Notes: generated from the letters alone by a model not told the origin. Positions 8,875-20,442 are shown, counted from the first letter of the stretch. The stretch is 64,000 nucleotides of DNA from Fagopyrum homotropicum (GCA_033239125.1 BSWB01000003.1:131058320-131122319), one strand, 5' to 3'. Translations and numbers: made by a program.

Positions 8875-10052
8875 ACTAAAAAGTTTGTAATAACTCTACT
8901 CTCTATGTTGCTTTCATTTCAAGACTATCATTGCATGTTCATTATGTGTTACACGTTTCCTTATTGCATTGCATGAAAAAGAACTTTAAAAACCATAAAA
9001 ATTGAAAAATTTTGAAAATTTTGTGCTTCTAATGAATTGATATGATTTCCATGATAATCACTACTTGCGAATTGAGTTTGATGACAATTGCATGCTTAAA
9101 AGGATTGTAAATCGAAAAGAAATTGAATGAATGAATTCTACCTCTTTTGCAAGTTTTATAATGTGAAAACGTTACCTAAATCATGTTGAGAAATTGAAGT
9201 TGAAATCACATTATAAGTTCCTATACTTCTTGTTGAAATGATTAAGGCAATTCGATACTTTCTTCCTCTTTCTTTGATCATCTAGCTCCTCATTGAAATA
9301 TTAGCCTCCTTTACCTATCCGGGAACTTGGAAAAGTGAATGAGAAAAAGGCATGTTTGATGTGGGAGGGCCATGAGAGCAATTATTTGCAATCAATTGAA
9401 TAGAAAGAAATTATAGGTTTGGGGAAGTCAATCATGACGATGAGTAACTCGGCACCATTCACATAGCCGGGTGTTTGTGTCTTGCCAAAGTCGGATTGAG
9501 CGATATTCCTAGCGGATTATGGTATGTGCGCTAAGGGTTTGAGGCATCTCTTGCAATTTTGAGAAACGCCAATCTCCTAGGCTTCGGTTTTTGTGCACCT
9601 CTATCCATAACTCCAAAAGTAAAGTCGAAAAATGAAAAGAAGAGAGCGAAGCTCTAAGTTGAAGTGTTGCGGGAACCGCATAAGAAGAAGAAGGTAGTTG
9701 TCCACTTTTCCGGATTTATGCACCACTTTCCCTTAAAGTTTTCCCTTCCCTTCCATACTCTAGACCTTTTCTTTGAAAGTCCTTAAGATCAAAAGAATGT
9801 TATATGACTTGGTGATCTAAATTGAAGCTTCTTATGATTGATTTTGATAATGTTTGAAGGTTATAATGCTTGTTTTAAAGTTAAATTGATTCATGAATTT
9901 TCCTTGCCTTTTACTCTTTGATTAAGTGTGTGAAAGTTTGAAAAACGATTGAAGCAAGGTTTGAGAATGATCTATTCTTTAGAAGTCACATTCATCCAAA
10001 AGAAGGTACACATATTTCATCCTAACTCTTGTTTTAAAGCTTTTTGAAAGAT
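8875..10052 (+). other. 3' untranslated region of element A
   Basis: No gene is seen. It holds an AT-rich part (about 8990-9030) and a conserved noncoding block at 9415-9605 that includes ACTCGGCACCATTCACATA and the words GGGTGTTTG, CTTGCCAAAGTCGGA and CGGTTTTTGTGCACC. The block recurs in D (33223-33400, +), B (54405-54590, minus) and C (63340-63506, minus), although the sequence around it has diverged. Part can fold as CTCGGC/GCCGGG. Confidence 0.75.
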
Positions 10053-10091
10053 CTTGCTTAGGGACAAGCAAGTGCTAAGTATGGGGTTATT
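10053..10091 (+). promoter_or_regulatory. PPT-proximal hairpin and polypurine tract of element A
   Basis: CTTGCTT-AGGGAC-AAGCAAG (7-bp stem, 10053-10072) is followed by CTAAGTATGGGGTTATTT, directly before the 3' LTR start TGTTAGC. The PPT primes plus-strand DNA synthesis. The hairpin is conserved with stem covariation in B, C and D. Confidence 0.85.
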
Positions 10092-10380
10092 TGTTAGCAT
10101 GAAATATTGTGATATTTTAGGCACGTTTTCTAATCGTAATTGATTCATATTGATAGTCTTTGATTGATCTTTGTGCATATGTGAGCTAGTATTACCTATA
10201 TTTTCGATATGGATGTCTACGCTAGTTCTATGTTGATTATAGGTGATTTGGAGCTATTTCCGAACGGAATCGAGCAAAGGAGAGTTGAGTTGATATGTCC
10301 ATAGATTGAGGACACTCTTTGGAAGCAATTTAGAGTCTTAGTTTGAGGAATGCACGAGTTTAGGGAAGAATCACGTTCTT

Positions 10381-10637
10381 GCCCTAAATTACGCCCTAAA
10401 ATACGGCCGTATCACAAACCACGGCCAGAATTACGGCCGTGGATTCAGAGTCAGAATTCGATGTTCATTCCAGGGGATTCTACGGCCGTGGAACTAACCG
10501 TAATTGTTTCCACGCCCTAAATTACGGTCGTGGAACACTTCCACGACCGTGATCTTGGCGAATCTTTTCGCCACACTTTGAAGCCACGATCTTTTAAAGA
10601 TTGGGCCGGGCCGACATTTTGCCCTACACTATAAAAA
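10381..10637 (+). promoter_or_regulatory. LTR promoter of element A: palindrome cluster plus TATA box
   Basis: Words TACGGCCGTA, CCACGG, TTACGGCCGTGGA, CTACGGCCGTGGAA, TTACGGTCGTGGAA and CCACGACCGTGA lie between 10402 and 10556. TATAAAAAG follows at 10630. This should start the genomic RNA. The arrangement matches the internal ORF2 promoter. Confidence 0.7.
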
Positions 10638-11349
10638 GACGGACGAAGCAAGATTTCCGTCACCTCGCTTACGACCTTCGATACCCGTTTGCCCTCATTC
10701 TTCGCCGCTTAGACACGAAGACGTTTTGCTTAGTTTGCTTGGAAGCAATTGACATCTCTTTGAAGAGATCGAAGCTCGTGTTGGAATTCCTCTAATCTCG
10801 CACTTTTGGTGGAGATTGTTGTTGAGATCTCCGGATTGGCGGAAGATCGTAGTTCTTGGAAGTTTTTGCAAGAAGATCTCTCTTCTTGCACTAGGTTTGA
10901 TTTGGAAAACGGATTGACATCCCGTTTTCTTTTCTTTCCTGGAGTTACGATTATTTGTTCTATTGTGAATCTTTTGACATTGCTTATTCTCTTTGTGACT
11001 TTGAGATTGAATTGAAGATTATTGAAAGTTCTTGAAAGTTTTCATCTTTTTATCTTTTAATTCTTGAATTGATATCAATATGACTGTTATTGGCTAAAAA
11101 CCCTTAACAATTCTAAGGTGAAGGGTTGATAGTTGTGGCATAGGTGATGATAGATAAATCGCAAACAGATTAGACCCTGAGAGTTAGAGAATTGTCGCCG
11201 ACAGCCCTAAATTACGGTCTGTTCTTGAGTCCACGGCCGTGGAACCTCAAGAACTAACCGTGATTTCCCTTAAGTCTACGAATCTGCTTTTACTTTAATC
11301 CAAAGTTAAAGATTTGCTTTAGCTTAGTTTAGACTTGTCTTTTCTAGGT

Positions 11350-11507
11350 GGTAGTGAAGCCTCAACAACCTCTACCTCGATTGTGAGCCTCAACAACCTC
11401 AATCGGTTAAGTTAGTCTTGATCTTTAGATTATAAGTTTGGGTATTTGACACTAATTCTCATCTCTAGAATCTTTCTATATTGAGCCTCAACAACCTGTA
11501 TAGAGAG
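11350..11507 (+). promoter_or_regulatory. Three constant-loop hairpins in R-U5 of element A
   Basis: AGCCTCAACAACCT occurs three times, each framed by a different stem: GGTAG/CTACC (11350-11376), CGATTG/CAATCG (11378-11405) and CTTTCTATA/TATAGAGAG (11472-11507, one wobble pair). It lies downstream of the LTR TATA box and upstream of the PBS, so in the 5' leader of the genomic RNA. B and E keep the third hairpin (52625-52661, 62006-62042, 63856-63892). Confidence 0.7.
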
Positions 11508-11855
11508 TGCTTTGTAGGTGAGTTACATAAGGTTTTTGGAACCTCAACCGTACGATTACCTTACATTAGTATACCTTTGCATATCTCCACTCTGTCTTTA
11601 CATCATGAGTATATCTTGAATCTATTGCCGCAACTGGATACCTGAAACTTTAGGATTGTTGTTTTCCCAATATCTGCAAAACTCCCATATTTATTCGCTT
11701 GATAATCTGCAATCGAGTTCGCTCCACCCAAATCCCTGTGTTCGATACTCTGGAATTCTTGCTTAACTACGTCGATCCGTACACTGCGGGTTCGCTTGCT
11801 TGATTCTAGTTTTATAAATTTAAAACTTATTTGCACACACCTCTAGGGGCGAACA

Positions 11856-14800
11856 AGCAATAAGATCTGACTTCGGAGAAGGAGAAATAGTGATACCTAA
11901 TGATGAAGTGCCCGAAATGTAACGAATGATGCGCTTAAGAGCAACAAAGTGAGCTTCTCTAGGATCGTGCATGAAAAGGAAAACTTGTTGTAATGCATAA
12001 CTGATGTTGGGACGTGTCAAAGTCATATATTGAAGTGCCCCAGCTAGACTTCTGTACAATGTCGGGTCACTGACAGCGGGACCAGAAGAGGCACTGAGTT
12101 TTACAAAGGTCTCAGCAGGTTTAGCAGAAGGTTTGCAATTTGTCATGTTGGCACGTTCAACAATATCCTTGGCGTACTTATCCTGCGATAAGAATAATCC
12201 CGAAGAACTTCGACGAACGGAAATGCCCAAGAAGTAAGATAACTCTCCAAGATCCTTAAGGGCAAATTCCTTACCCAGAAGGATGATTAGATTGGTACGC
12301 AACTCATCAGATGATGTTGTAAGGATGATGTCATCAACATAAAGAAGCAGGTAGGCAATGTTGGATCCATGTCGGTAAATGAAGAGAGAGGAGTCGCTCT
12401 TGCTGCCGATGAATCCGAGTTTAAGCAAAAATCCTGCAAAATGTTGAAACCAAGCTCTGGGTGCCTGTTTAAGACCATAGAGAGACTACTACAGTAAACA
12501 TACATGATTAGGTTTAGATGAATCACGAAAACCAGGAGGCTGAAACATATAAACCGTCTCTTTCAAATGGTTATGCAGGAAGGCATTTTGAATGTCTAGT
12601 TGATGGATGGACCAAGAACGAGAAACTGCAAGGACGAGAAATGTCCTGATAGTGGCCGATTTCACAACTGGGTTGAAAGTTTCATCGCAGTTAATGCCAA
12701 CCTGTTGTGAGCATCCATTGGCAACCAAGTGAGTCATATAACGTTCAAGAGAACCATCAGACCTGTACTTATGGCGAAATATCCACATACATCGCACAAT
12801 GTTAGCATCAGGGGGACGAGGAATTTACATACATCGCACAACCTGTTGTCGAGCATGGTATGATTCCAGTACGGGTCTTGGAGGGCCAAATTGTGGGATT
12901 TGGGGATAGACGAGATAAGTTGGGATGATGGTGTAGTGGTAACGGAGAGGAATATTGGTTTAGGCTTGACAATACCGGAGCAGCTCCGAGTCCGGGGTCG
13001 GTTGGGCGCAGAAGCGTTGAGGTCCGTATTTAATGGCTAGGAAATGGGAGCTGCTATTGTTGCTGATGAATGTGGGACAATGGTTGGGCCTGGAATGGAG
13101 GTTGGGCTGGCATGTGTCACTAGATGTGGGCCTGGGACGGACGGCAAGGCACGGAGGTGGGCCTGAGTTAAAGGCTGGCCGGGTTAGGTTACAACAGTGA
13201 CAAAAGGTGGGCCGGATGGTCTGTTGGAGGAAGACGGGCCGGAAACATGACAAGGGGAAGGTGGGCCGAGTGCAGAAACTGGGCCGGAGGTCATGGGTGA
13301 TGTGTGAGGGGCCGGTTGAGCCTGGGTTGCTACAGAGAGCAAATCTTCCAACTGGGCTATGTGGTAGCTGGAAGATCCACTATCATCGCACAATGAGTTG
13401 TACTGTTCCGGGTTGAAAGAGGAGCGATTAGCAAACGGAAAAATTGATTCGTCAAAAGTCACATGACGAGAGACAAAGAATTTGCTTGTTGCTAGATCTA
13501 GACATCGATATCCTCGATGGTGTGTTGGGTAACCAAGGAAAACACATGGAGAAGATCGAGGTTAAAGCTTGTGAGACACGATGGCGCTTTGATTGGGATA
13601 ATAAAGACACCGAAGACGCGGAGATGACTGAAAGACGGTGTTGTAAGATACAACACTTGAGCGGGAGACCTATTTTGAATGGTGGTCGGAGGAAGAATGT
13701 TCAACGGATAGCACGATGTCTCCAAAGCAAAAGGCCAAAAGGAGACAGGAATAGAAGCGTGAAAAAGGAGAGAACACACCATGTTATTGATCGCGCGTTC
13801 GGCTTTCCCATTTTAGGGAGAAGTGTGAGGACAAGAGAAGCGAAAAAAAATGCCATGAGTGCGAAATAAAATGTGGAAATCGGAATTGTTAAATTCACGT
13901 CCCATGTCGCATTGAAAACTCTTGATATTGACTTGAAATTGCGTTTTTACTAGTTTATGAAATTGCACAAACAATTGAAAGACTTGTGATTTGAATTTAA
14001 TGGGATAAATCCATATGAAATGGGAAAAATCATCAAGAAATAACAAGTAATATTTGTAACCTTCCTTACTTTGAATCGGGGAGATCCAAAGATCACTATG
14101 AATAATGTCAAAAGGTGCAATGGAACTAGTATGTGAACGATCAAAAGACAATTTATGATGTTTTCCTAATTGACAAGCATGCCAAAGAGTAATTTTGCCT
14201 TATTGCATTTAAAAAAGAGATGAATTGCGAAGAAAATCAAACACCGGCGTGTCGGGATGACCTAAGTGGGCATGTCATAGACTCGATGATTCAGCAGAAA
14301 GAGCATGATGTGGACCGGTAGGTGGACTCGTGAAGGGGTAGAGGTCTCCGGAACTATTACATCTCATGAGTATTGTCCCCGTTTGCAGATCCTTCATAGA
14401 AAAACCAAAATGGTCAAACTCTACAGAGGCACGGTTATCAGTGGTAAAACGTCTAACAAAGACTAAGTTTTTGGTGCGAGAAGAACATTGGAAATGCGGA
14501 GAGGTTGTTTGTTGGTGGGAAGAACGGCATCTCCAAGACCTGTAGGTGGAATTTGCATACCATTTCCAACAATTATCGAATTTAATTTACCATTATACGA
14601 AAAAGACGAGAGAGAACCTAGATCACTCGTCATGTATGATGTTGCTCCCGTGTCCATATACCATAAATTATCCACTGGATTCAACGACATTGTAGCAAAA
14701 GATTGATCTAGAGTCGTGGGTTGCTCCTGCACGTAGTGTGCTTGTGGCTGTGGTGGCCCAGATCCAAGGATTCCGGCCTGTTGAGATGGGAAATGACTGG

Positions 14801-15730
14801 GTTGGCCACGATATGGGCTCGCAGGAAAATGGGCCGGCCACTGTTGGTTTGAGGGAGGTAGCGCACCACTGTTGGGAGGAGGAGGTAATGGAGGCTGGGC
14901 CGGCCACTGTTGGGCCTGAGTGTTAGCTAACATCCATCCGTAATTGGGCCTATAGACATATCTTGTCTGGGCCTGATTAGGAGCATTTTTCCGGGCTCTA
15001 TTTTTCTTGTTTCTGGCCCTGGATTTACTGGGCTGTTCGGCTGAAGCTACCTTGGATGACGCAGCAAACGCAGCATCGGAGGAGCGAGATCCGGATGTTA
15101 GGGATGTTGTGGGATTGCCGGATTGTGCTGCTAGCCTCGTTTCTTCAAGAAGAAGTTGAGATCGAGCTTTAACAAAACTCGGGAGAGGATCAGTTTGCTG
15201 AATAAAACTCGCCACTGTGTTGTATTCAGCCAGCAAACCGGATATCAATTGAAGAACTAGTCCAGTGGCCGGAACTGGAGATCCGACACCCTTGAGTTGA
15301 TCGGCCAATGGTGTTGACAAAAAGCATTAACGGAAGAGAAGCCGGATAACTTACAATTGGAAAACTCGTGTTCAAGATACACCGCACGAGTATTCTTATT
15401 GTCCTGAGAAATATCCTTAACTCGATTCCATGCTTGGAGCGCAGTGTCATCGGAATCTATGATTTGAAGAAGAATGTCGCGAGAGACCGTACTGTAAATC
15501 CATTGGAGAACAGTTGCATCAACTTGAAGCCATAAGGAGTTGTCGATGTCCGTAGGTCTTGGAACTGCTTCATCAATGTGATCCAGAACATTATGGGCCT
15601 TCGTAGTAACGCGAAATAGAGTAACTCAAGATGCGTATGGTGTGTCATGATCAAGCATAAGAGCGATGTTGTTCTTGATATTTGAGATTCCGAGAGTGGA
15701 GTGAAAGGAGGGTTTCTTGTCGACAGCCAT
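11856..15730 (-). pseudogene. Ty1/copia gag-pol remnant, interrupted by element A
   Basis: Read on the minus strand. Gag starts at ATG 15730 and is frameshifted (pieces 15457-15654, 15226-15450, 14463-15320). Protease carries WYMDTGAT near 14650. The integrase core lies at about 13500-14150 with HSDLW and the CPHTSP end; it changes frame near 13810. RT pieces with LDIQNAFLHN and YVDDI lie at 12287-12797, and the frame ends in the RNase H side at 11856 where element A is inserted. Order (integrase before RT) defines copia; motifs suggest an Ale-like lineage. At least five frame breaks make it inactive. The remaining 3' part is left of the window. Confidence 0.88.
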
Positions 15731-15849
15731 CGAGGAACTCGAGACGACTGAACGAGAGAGCAGACGGTGAAGCCGGAGGCTAGGGGAGAACCTCTACGGA
15801 CGGCTGTCGGTGGAGAGGAAGCGGAAAAGGGGTTTAGAGAACGTAGTAA

Positions 15850-15859
15850 TCTGATACCA
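15850..15859 (-). other. Primer binding site of copia element (tRNA-iMet)
   Basis: Minus strand reads TGGTATCAGA directly after the LTR end TTCTCACA, the standard copia primer site for initiator methionine tRNA. Confidence 0.85.
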
Positions 15860-16058
15860 TGTGAGAATGTGAATAATATTTCCCTTAGGGTTCCATCGAC
15901 AGATGGGTCGTATTAATAACAAACGTATTTACAATAATTACATAGAGTGCCCTCTATTTTTCTATATTTACAATATAAATTCTATCAATATAAATAACCT
16001 CATATTTGAATATAATCTCATTTAGTTTAAAACTTCGAAAATAAACCCATTTACAACA
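15860..16058 (-). repeat. 5' LTR of copia element (199 bp)
   Basis: Minus strand begins TGTTGTAAATGG and ends ATTCTCACA next to the PBS. Length suits small copia LTRs. The outer boundary is set by TG...CA and is less sure than the inner one; AAATA (16059-16063) may be the target duplication. Confidence 0.7.
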
Positions 16059-16979
16059 AAATAAACCCAAAGTCACGGCAAGTTGATTGATGCTGCTTGT
16101 AAATATGAAGTTGAATGATGATGGTTGCCACTTTCATGTCAAATGACCCACCACTTTACCTTGTCTCGTACAAAAAAAACAACACTCATTCACTCAATCT
16201 TAATGGACATACCCCTAACACTAATATCAAATTAATTGAACTTACCAATTATGAGCATGTTTGGCAAAGTTTAGACCTTTTCAGCGGTTGATAGTGACCT
16301 CTATAAATTGGGAATAGCTTCTTCCCTTTATAAAATATATTTGTTTTTTTTATTAAAATTAAAATTTTAACCTATGACCCATTATGTTAGCACCTCTTCC
16401 CTTCACACCTCCAACTTTCATCCTCACAAACTCGATATGAAATCCAAGAACCATATCGCCTAACATCCCGCTCGTAGTCTCGCTCACTTGGTTTCACATA
16501 GACCACAAACTCATAGTCACAAAAACAAACGTTGTTCATTGAGGCCCGCGTTTAGCTGCGGGCAGATATGGACAATGATTGAAACCCAAACAAAGTGCGT
16601 TTTGGCGGATGCTTTTATTTTAACTTAGCCCGAATTTGTACAAATCTAATAGCATGACCATTGGCCAAATGCTATCACTCCTTCAAACAATGGGCTATCA
16701 AATATGAATGAGGGATGCAAGCATTGATGTCAGCTTCTCTGAAGTCTGGTGTAAAATCAAAAACAGCTGGGGCCACCTCATTTGTGGTTGGGTCTGCATT
16801 CACAATAATGTGAAGAGACAAAACTCATCCCCACACACAAAACACCAAAACAAAAGGTGGCTTACTATTTCAACTTCTTGTCAAATGCATATTCACTTTG
16901 TTCTTTTATCAACAAAACCCATTCCTAAGACATTTCAATGTCATGACAAATGCTTCTGTCAATCAAGCATCTAATTTTA
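16059..16979. other. Intergenic DNA, no gene recognised
   Basis: AT-rich DNA to the left of the MITE. Short frames such as 16708-16974 resemble no family. No RNA gene or repeat structure was recognised. Confidence 0.6.
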
Positions 16980-17241
16980 GGGCCCGTTTGGTTTTAATTC
17001 CAGAAAAGGAAACGGAATGGAAACGAATCTAGTCCATACGTATACCCTCCTCATTCATGAAATTCTTGTGGTTTGAAATAATTGAAGTAGAGTTTGATTA
17101 CTTTTTGATACTCTAGGAAATCCAAATGCATGAAGCACAAGGAATGATTCCAAAAAAAAAATTCATGAACAAGGTACACATAGAGACTAAATTCATTTTC
17201 ATTCCATTTCCGTCTCCGGAGTTACAACCAAACGGGGGCTC
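16980..17241. mobile_element. MITE of about 262 bp with inverted ends
   Basis: Left end GGGCCCGTTTGGTTTTAATT pairs with the right end, whose complement begins GAGCCCCCGTTTGGTT. Inner flanks also mirror each other (GGAAACGGAATGG against CCATTTCCGTCTCC). No coding capacity. Typical of short nonautonomous DNA transposons near plant genes. No clear target duplication was found, so the superfamily is open. Confidence 0.6.
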
Positions 17242-17654
17242 AATATATAGACTGTGTTTTGATGAACTTAGATATTAATCCCTTGTTTGGTTGTATCAAA
17301 CCGACTGAAAACCCATCTGAGTTACCAAACACATATTTTAGAGCCAGCAACAGAGGATTAGGATCCATTCACATTCTGTCCTTGTTTTATTCATGCCATT
17401 ATGTACAAACTTCTGCTGCCTTACTTAATCTACATAAGGGTTTTATTACAACAAATCAGAAATCTACTAACAAGTTCAGTACTTAGAAAGGATTGGTCTG
17501 AGATTTGTTATTCAGCTAAACCCCATATTAAGCTGATGCTTATACTATCTACTTCATTACCTAGTTTATGCTTCACTAGTTCTTTTTTTTATGCATCAAG
17601 CTAATCCTTTCACAGCACAAGTTCTTCCATTTCATATCAAGATACTTGTCGGAG
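17242..17654 (-). other. Region downstream of the CCT gene, likely 3' UTR
   Basis: Directly follows the stop codon of the CCT gene on the minus strand. AT-rich with no conserved frame; probably holds the 3' UTR and polyadenylation signals, which cannot be placed. The outer part (around 17280) has a further TTGTTTGGTTG word resembling the MITE end. Confidence 0.45.
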
Positions 17655-20340
17655 TTAGTACCTCTTCAGATGATCTGATTCATCAGTCTTTGCAAACCTC
17701 CCGCGGATCCTCGGCTGACTGTCAGCTAAAGCCTTCCTGCATGCATACTGAAACCGAATCCCAATATATCAGAGCCATACATTTCATAGATTTTGACAGC
17801 ATCAGCTTATTCTTCGTTACAACAATTTTCATGGTTAAGTTACCTTGATTTTCCTCCCAAAGTTCCTTCTCGACTTCTTCTCTCTGTATCTACAGAGTTT
17901 TTGCTGGCGATCTTCAAAGTTGCAGCTCACGATTCCTAGAGGTCGTGGAGCTGGGGAATGAATGACGTTTATATTGCCATTTCCAAGAGCCTATAATCGT
18001 GCAAGTTCAGAATATATCAATGATCACTATTAAAAGTTCACAACAAAAGGAACACCTAAATGTTTGTTTGTAGGATTTTCAGAGAAAATACATTTACCTA
18101 AGCTTTGCACAAGTAGAAGAAAAGAAAAACACAGGTCAAAGAACACAACAAACTTCACTCACTTGAAACAAAGGGCTGCAATATAGACATAACCTTAAAA
18201 GTTTAGCTGAAATTTGGGATGAGGAATTGGGTATCGAATGTATGGGGTGGAACTAAATTGATTGTTAAAGGTGTTTGGTTACTTTAGGAATCAACTAAGG
18301 TTTGGATTGAATTCCAGCCGCCAAACACCAGGAATCTCATTCCCTGACTATGCCATTCCCCAACCTGATCATGGTTTCTTTATAGCCGTAAAGCAAAAAC
18401 CGCCTCAATTCAATCCTCAATGTAATTGTAGGTTAGATGGTAATAGAGGCACATGAATCCTGGGACTCACTATTTGATCTACATGGCTATCAGCCCTCAA
18501 CACTTCTTACCAACATTTATGATAACTGTGATTATTTTGCAGTATGGAAAATGGAAAGGGATTTGCTAAAATTATCACCTTTATATCTCCTTCACTGAAT
18601 GCCCTTCTCATTCCAAAATCCAGCTCAGCGAAATCCAAGAAACCGGGCTTCAACAAATTCCCGCCAACCCAATCCATTGAACTCAAACACCCTGAGCTAA
18701 CACTCTTCTGAAACGCGGACTCAGCAATCAGATTCTTGTCTTCAGACTGTATATTATTGGTTATTACAGCAGGGAATTTAATATCCAAGATCTCAATGAC
18801 AGGCAGTTCAGTCGAGATATTCCCAGAAAGATCTTTCTTCGATTCATATAAAAGCTCGTTAAGAATCTGCTCGTCTTCAAGTGAATTAACATCTCCAATT
18901 CTGAGGCCTTGAGTTGGCATGACATCGTCAACACATGATACCATTGAAGCAGCAGCTGTCATGGCATCAAGGATTGGATCGAAACTCACAACTTGTTCTT
19001 CAATTATTGTCTCTGGTGCTTTGAAGAGATCCCCTTCTCCTCCCATGTCATATTCTGAAATGGATGAACACTGAAACATATTCCATGTAAGTTCAACAAA
19101 AGTTAGAAAATAGGCAAAAAAACATGTAAACAATTAGCAATACGAATTTAGCTTTCCTGAATTCTTTAAGCAAAAAAGGAAGAAAGCCTTTGGTTTTCAA
19201 AATATTTTAGCAACCAGCACAAAGATAAGTTTGGTGCAAGCACAGATAAACCCGTTTATATGAAAGCCTTCCCAAAAACTTTAGACGAATTGGAGATTCG
19301 ACGTATCCTCAACCAAAAAAGTAGTGTAACAACCAATATCTTACAGCATGGCCAAAGCCAATTATTCCCAAATTCCCCAAATGAACATCATCGAAGAAGT
19401 GCTAAGTAAAGCAAATGGAAGTAACTGACCTCACAACTCAGGAAACCAAAAGAACAGTACTCCTAAGGATGACAATGGAAGCAATTCTGACTATCCATTT
19501 AAACCAACTATCTCTTACAGTGACGCGTAGAAAGATCTTCCTCAAGCTTTTTTCAAGAGAAAGTTCTTACCCCAAAAATCAGTACTTACTTTCTTACAAG
19601 TGAAAAGGCTTACTCATATGTCAATCAAAATCAAGCTTATTTTTACTTTTTTTCTTGGAATTGGTTAGGTGTTCTATCTTTGCTTATTGGTTACAAAAAT
19701 AGTAACAGAACACTACAGCCCATGACTGTGAAACTCAATAGCACCTTCAAGTTTGTACTTTAATTGCAAAAGGCTACTGCTAAAATTGCTCATTTTACAA
19801 ATATAAGAGTTTAAGTTTGGTTCCACTTTTCATCCATTCTTCTAATAACTACAAACAGAAAACATTTTTAGCTCAAAAAAAGCAAGCATATAGTCCATAT
19901 TTTATTACTAGAGCCAGAAAGAAGAGAACCAGTTCTATCCTATCAACAAAATTAACAAAGAAAAGAAGCTGAAGTTCTTCAAATTTAAAATAAGAACCCT
20001 AAACCCTAATCACTAAATCATCATAACCCAAAATACCCACATCAGAACTTGAAAGTAAAGCCCAAAATGTAAATACCAACATCAGAAAAGAGCTAAAAAA
20101 AATTTGTCTGAAATCAGATTACAGACAGTAGTATCAAAATCAGAACTTTTTAATAATGCCCACAGTAATCCAAGAACCCATATACTAAAGAGAGAGAAAA
20201 GAGGGAGAGAGAAAAGAGGGGGAGAGAACCATTGAAGAACGGGATTTGTGAGAATGGCAAAGATCTTCAAGCTCAAGCAGTTGAATTTCTTGACAGAAAT
20301 CCTGGAAATACGGATGCAGAAGCCCTGTTCCAGTGTACAT
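17655..20340 (-). CDS. CCT-domain protein, four exons (ASML2/FITNESS-like)
   Basis: Exons on the minus strand: 20340-20230, 19070-18579, 17990-17844, 17747-17655. All introns are GT-AG and all junctions are phase 0, giving 280 residues. The start MYTGTGLLHPYFQ and the following GGEGDLFKAPE resemble one group of CCT proteins. FGMRRAFSEGDIK is at about residues 189-201. The CCT domain is at about 229-270, split over exons 3 and 4: basic RYREKKSRRNFGRKIK, then YACRKALADSQPRIRGRFAK. CCT domains act in nuclear DNA binding with NF-Y subunits; this group lacks B-box zinc fingers. No stop, frameshift or splice defect is seen, so it is probably functional. It is the only apparently intact host gene in the window. 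The exact orthologue is not settled. Confidence 0.92.
17991..18578 (-). other. Intron 2 of the CCT gene, with small MITE-like hairpin
   Basis: Intron between exons 2 and 3. It contains GGTGTTTGG (near 18270) and CCAAACACC (near 18325), a perfect short inverted repeat with about 40 bp between, inside a T/G-rich patch. This may be a tiny MITE remnant; otherwise nothing is seen. Confidence 0.4.
19071..20229 (-). other. Intron 1 of the CCT gene, with a telobox-like element
   Basis: About 1.16 kb first intron. Plus strand 19995-20009 reads AACCCTAAACCCTAA, two telomere-like units (telobox), a motif often found in plant promoters and first introns. CT/GA-rich tracts lie near the donor site (20186-20225). 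Regulatory role is possible but not shown. Confidence 0.5.
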
Positions 20341-20442
20341 TTTAAACCCTTTTTAGGTTTTGTTCTTGGACGGGCTTAATATTGCACAGAATGAGAAGAT
20401 TGAATTGATAAAGGAAGGAGTAAAGAGTGGGTGGGAGAGCGT

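Larger units (their letters stand above)
1..11855 (+). mobile_element. Athila-type Ty3/gypsy retrotransposon A (left end outside window)
   Basis: Order seen: partial 5' LTR, tRNA-Asp primer site, gag-pol, spacer with its own TATA box, ORF2, long 3' UTR, polypurine tract, complete 3' LTR. The two LTRs overlap in the window over 375 bp and differ at one base (304 against 11784), so the insertion is recent. LTR ends are TGTT and AACA. It is inserted in a copia RNase H region; the putative right target duplication is AGCAA (11856-11860), but the left copy is outside the window. Apart from one frame break at the end of pol it looks complete. Confidence 0.95.
10092..11855 (+). repeat. 3' LTR of element A (1764 bp)
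   Basis: Starts TGTTAGC after the PPT and ends GCGAACA, matching the 5' copy. It has a palindrome cluster (10381-10556), TATA box (10630-10637), a second palindrome group (11207-11268), three constant-loop hairpins (11350-11507) and the conserved U5 block (11734-11796). Confidence 0.95.

Noticed and set aside
19995..20009. Interstitial telomere sequence AACCCTAAACCCTAA
   Set aside because: Only two units, in the first intron of a gene; better read as a telobox-type element than a telomere relic.
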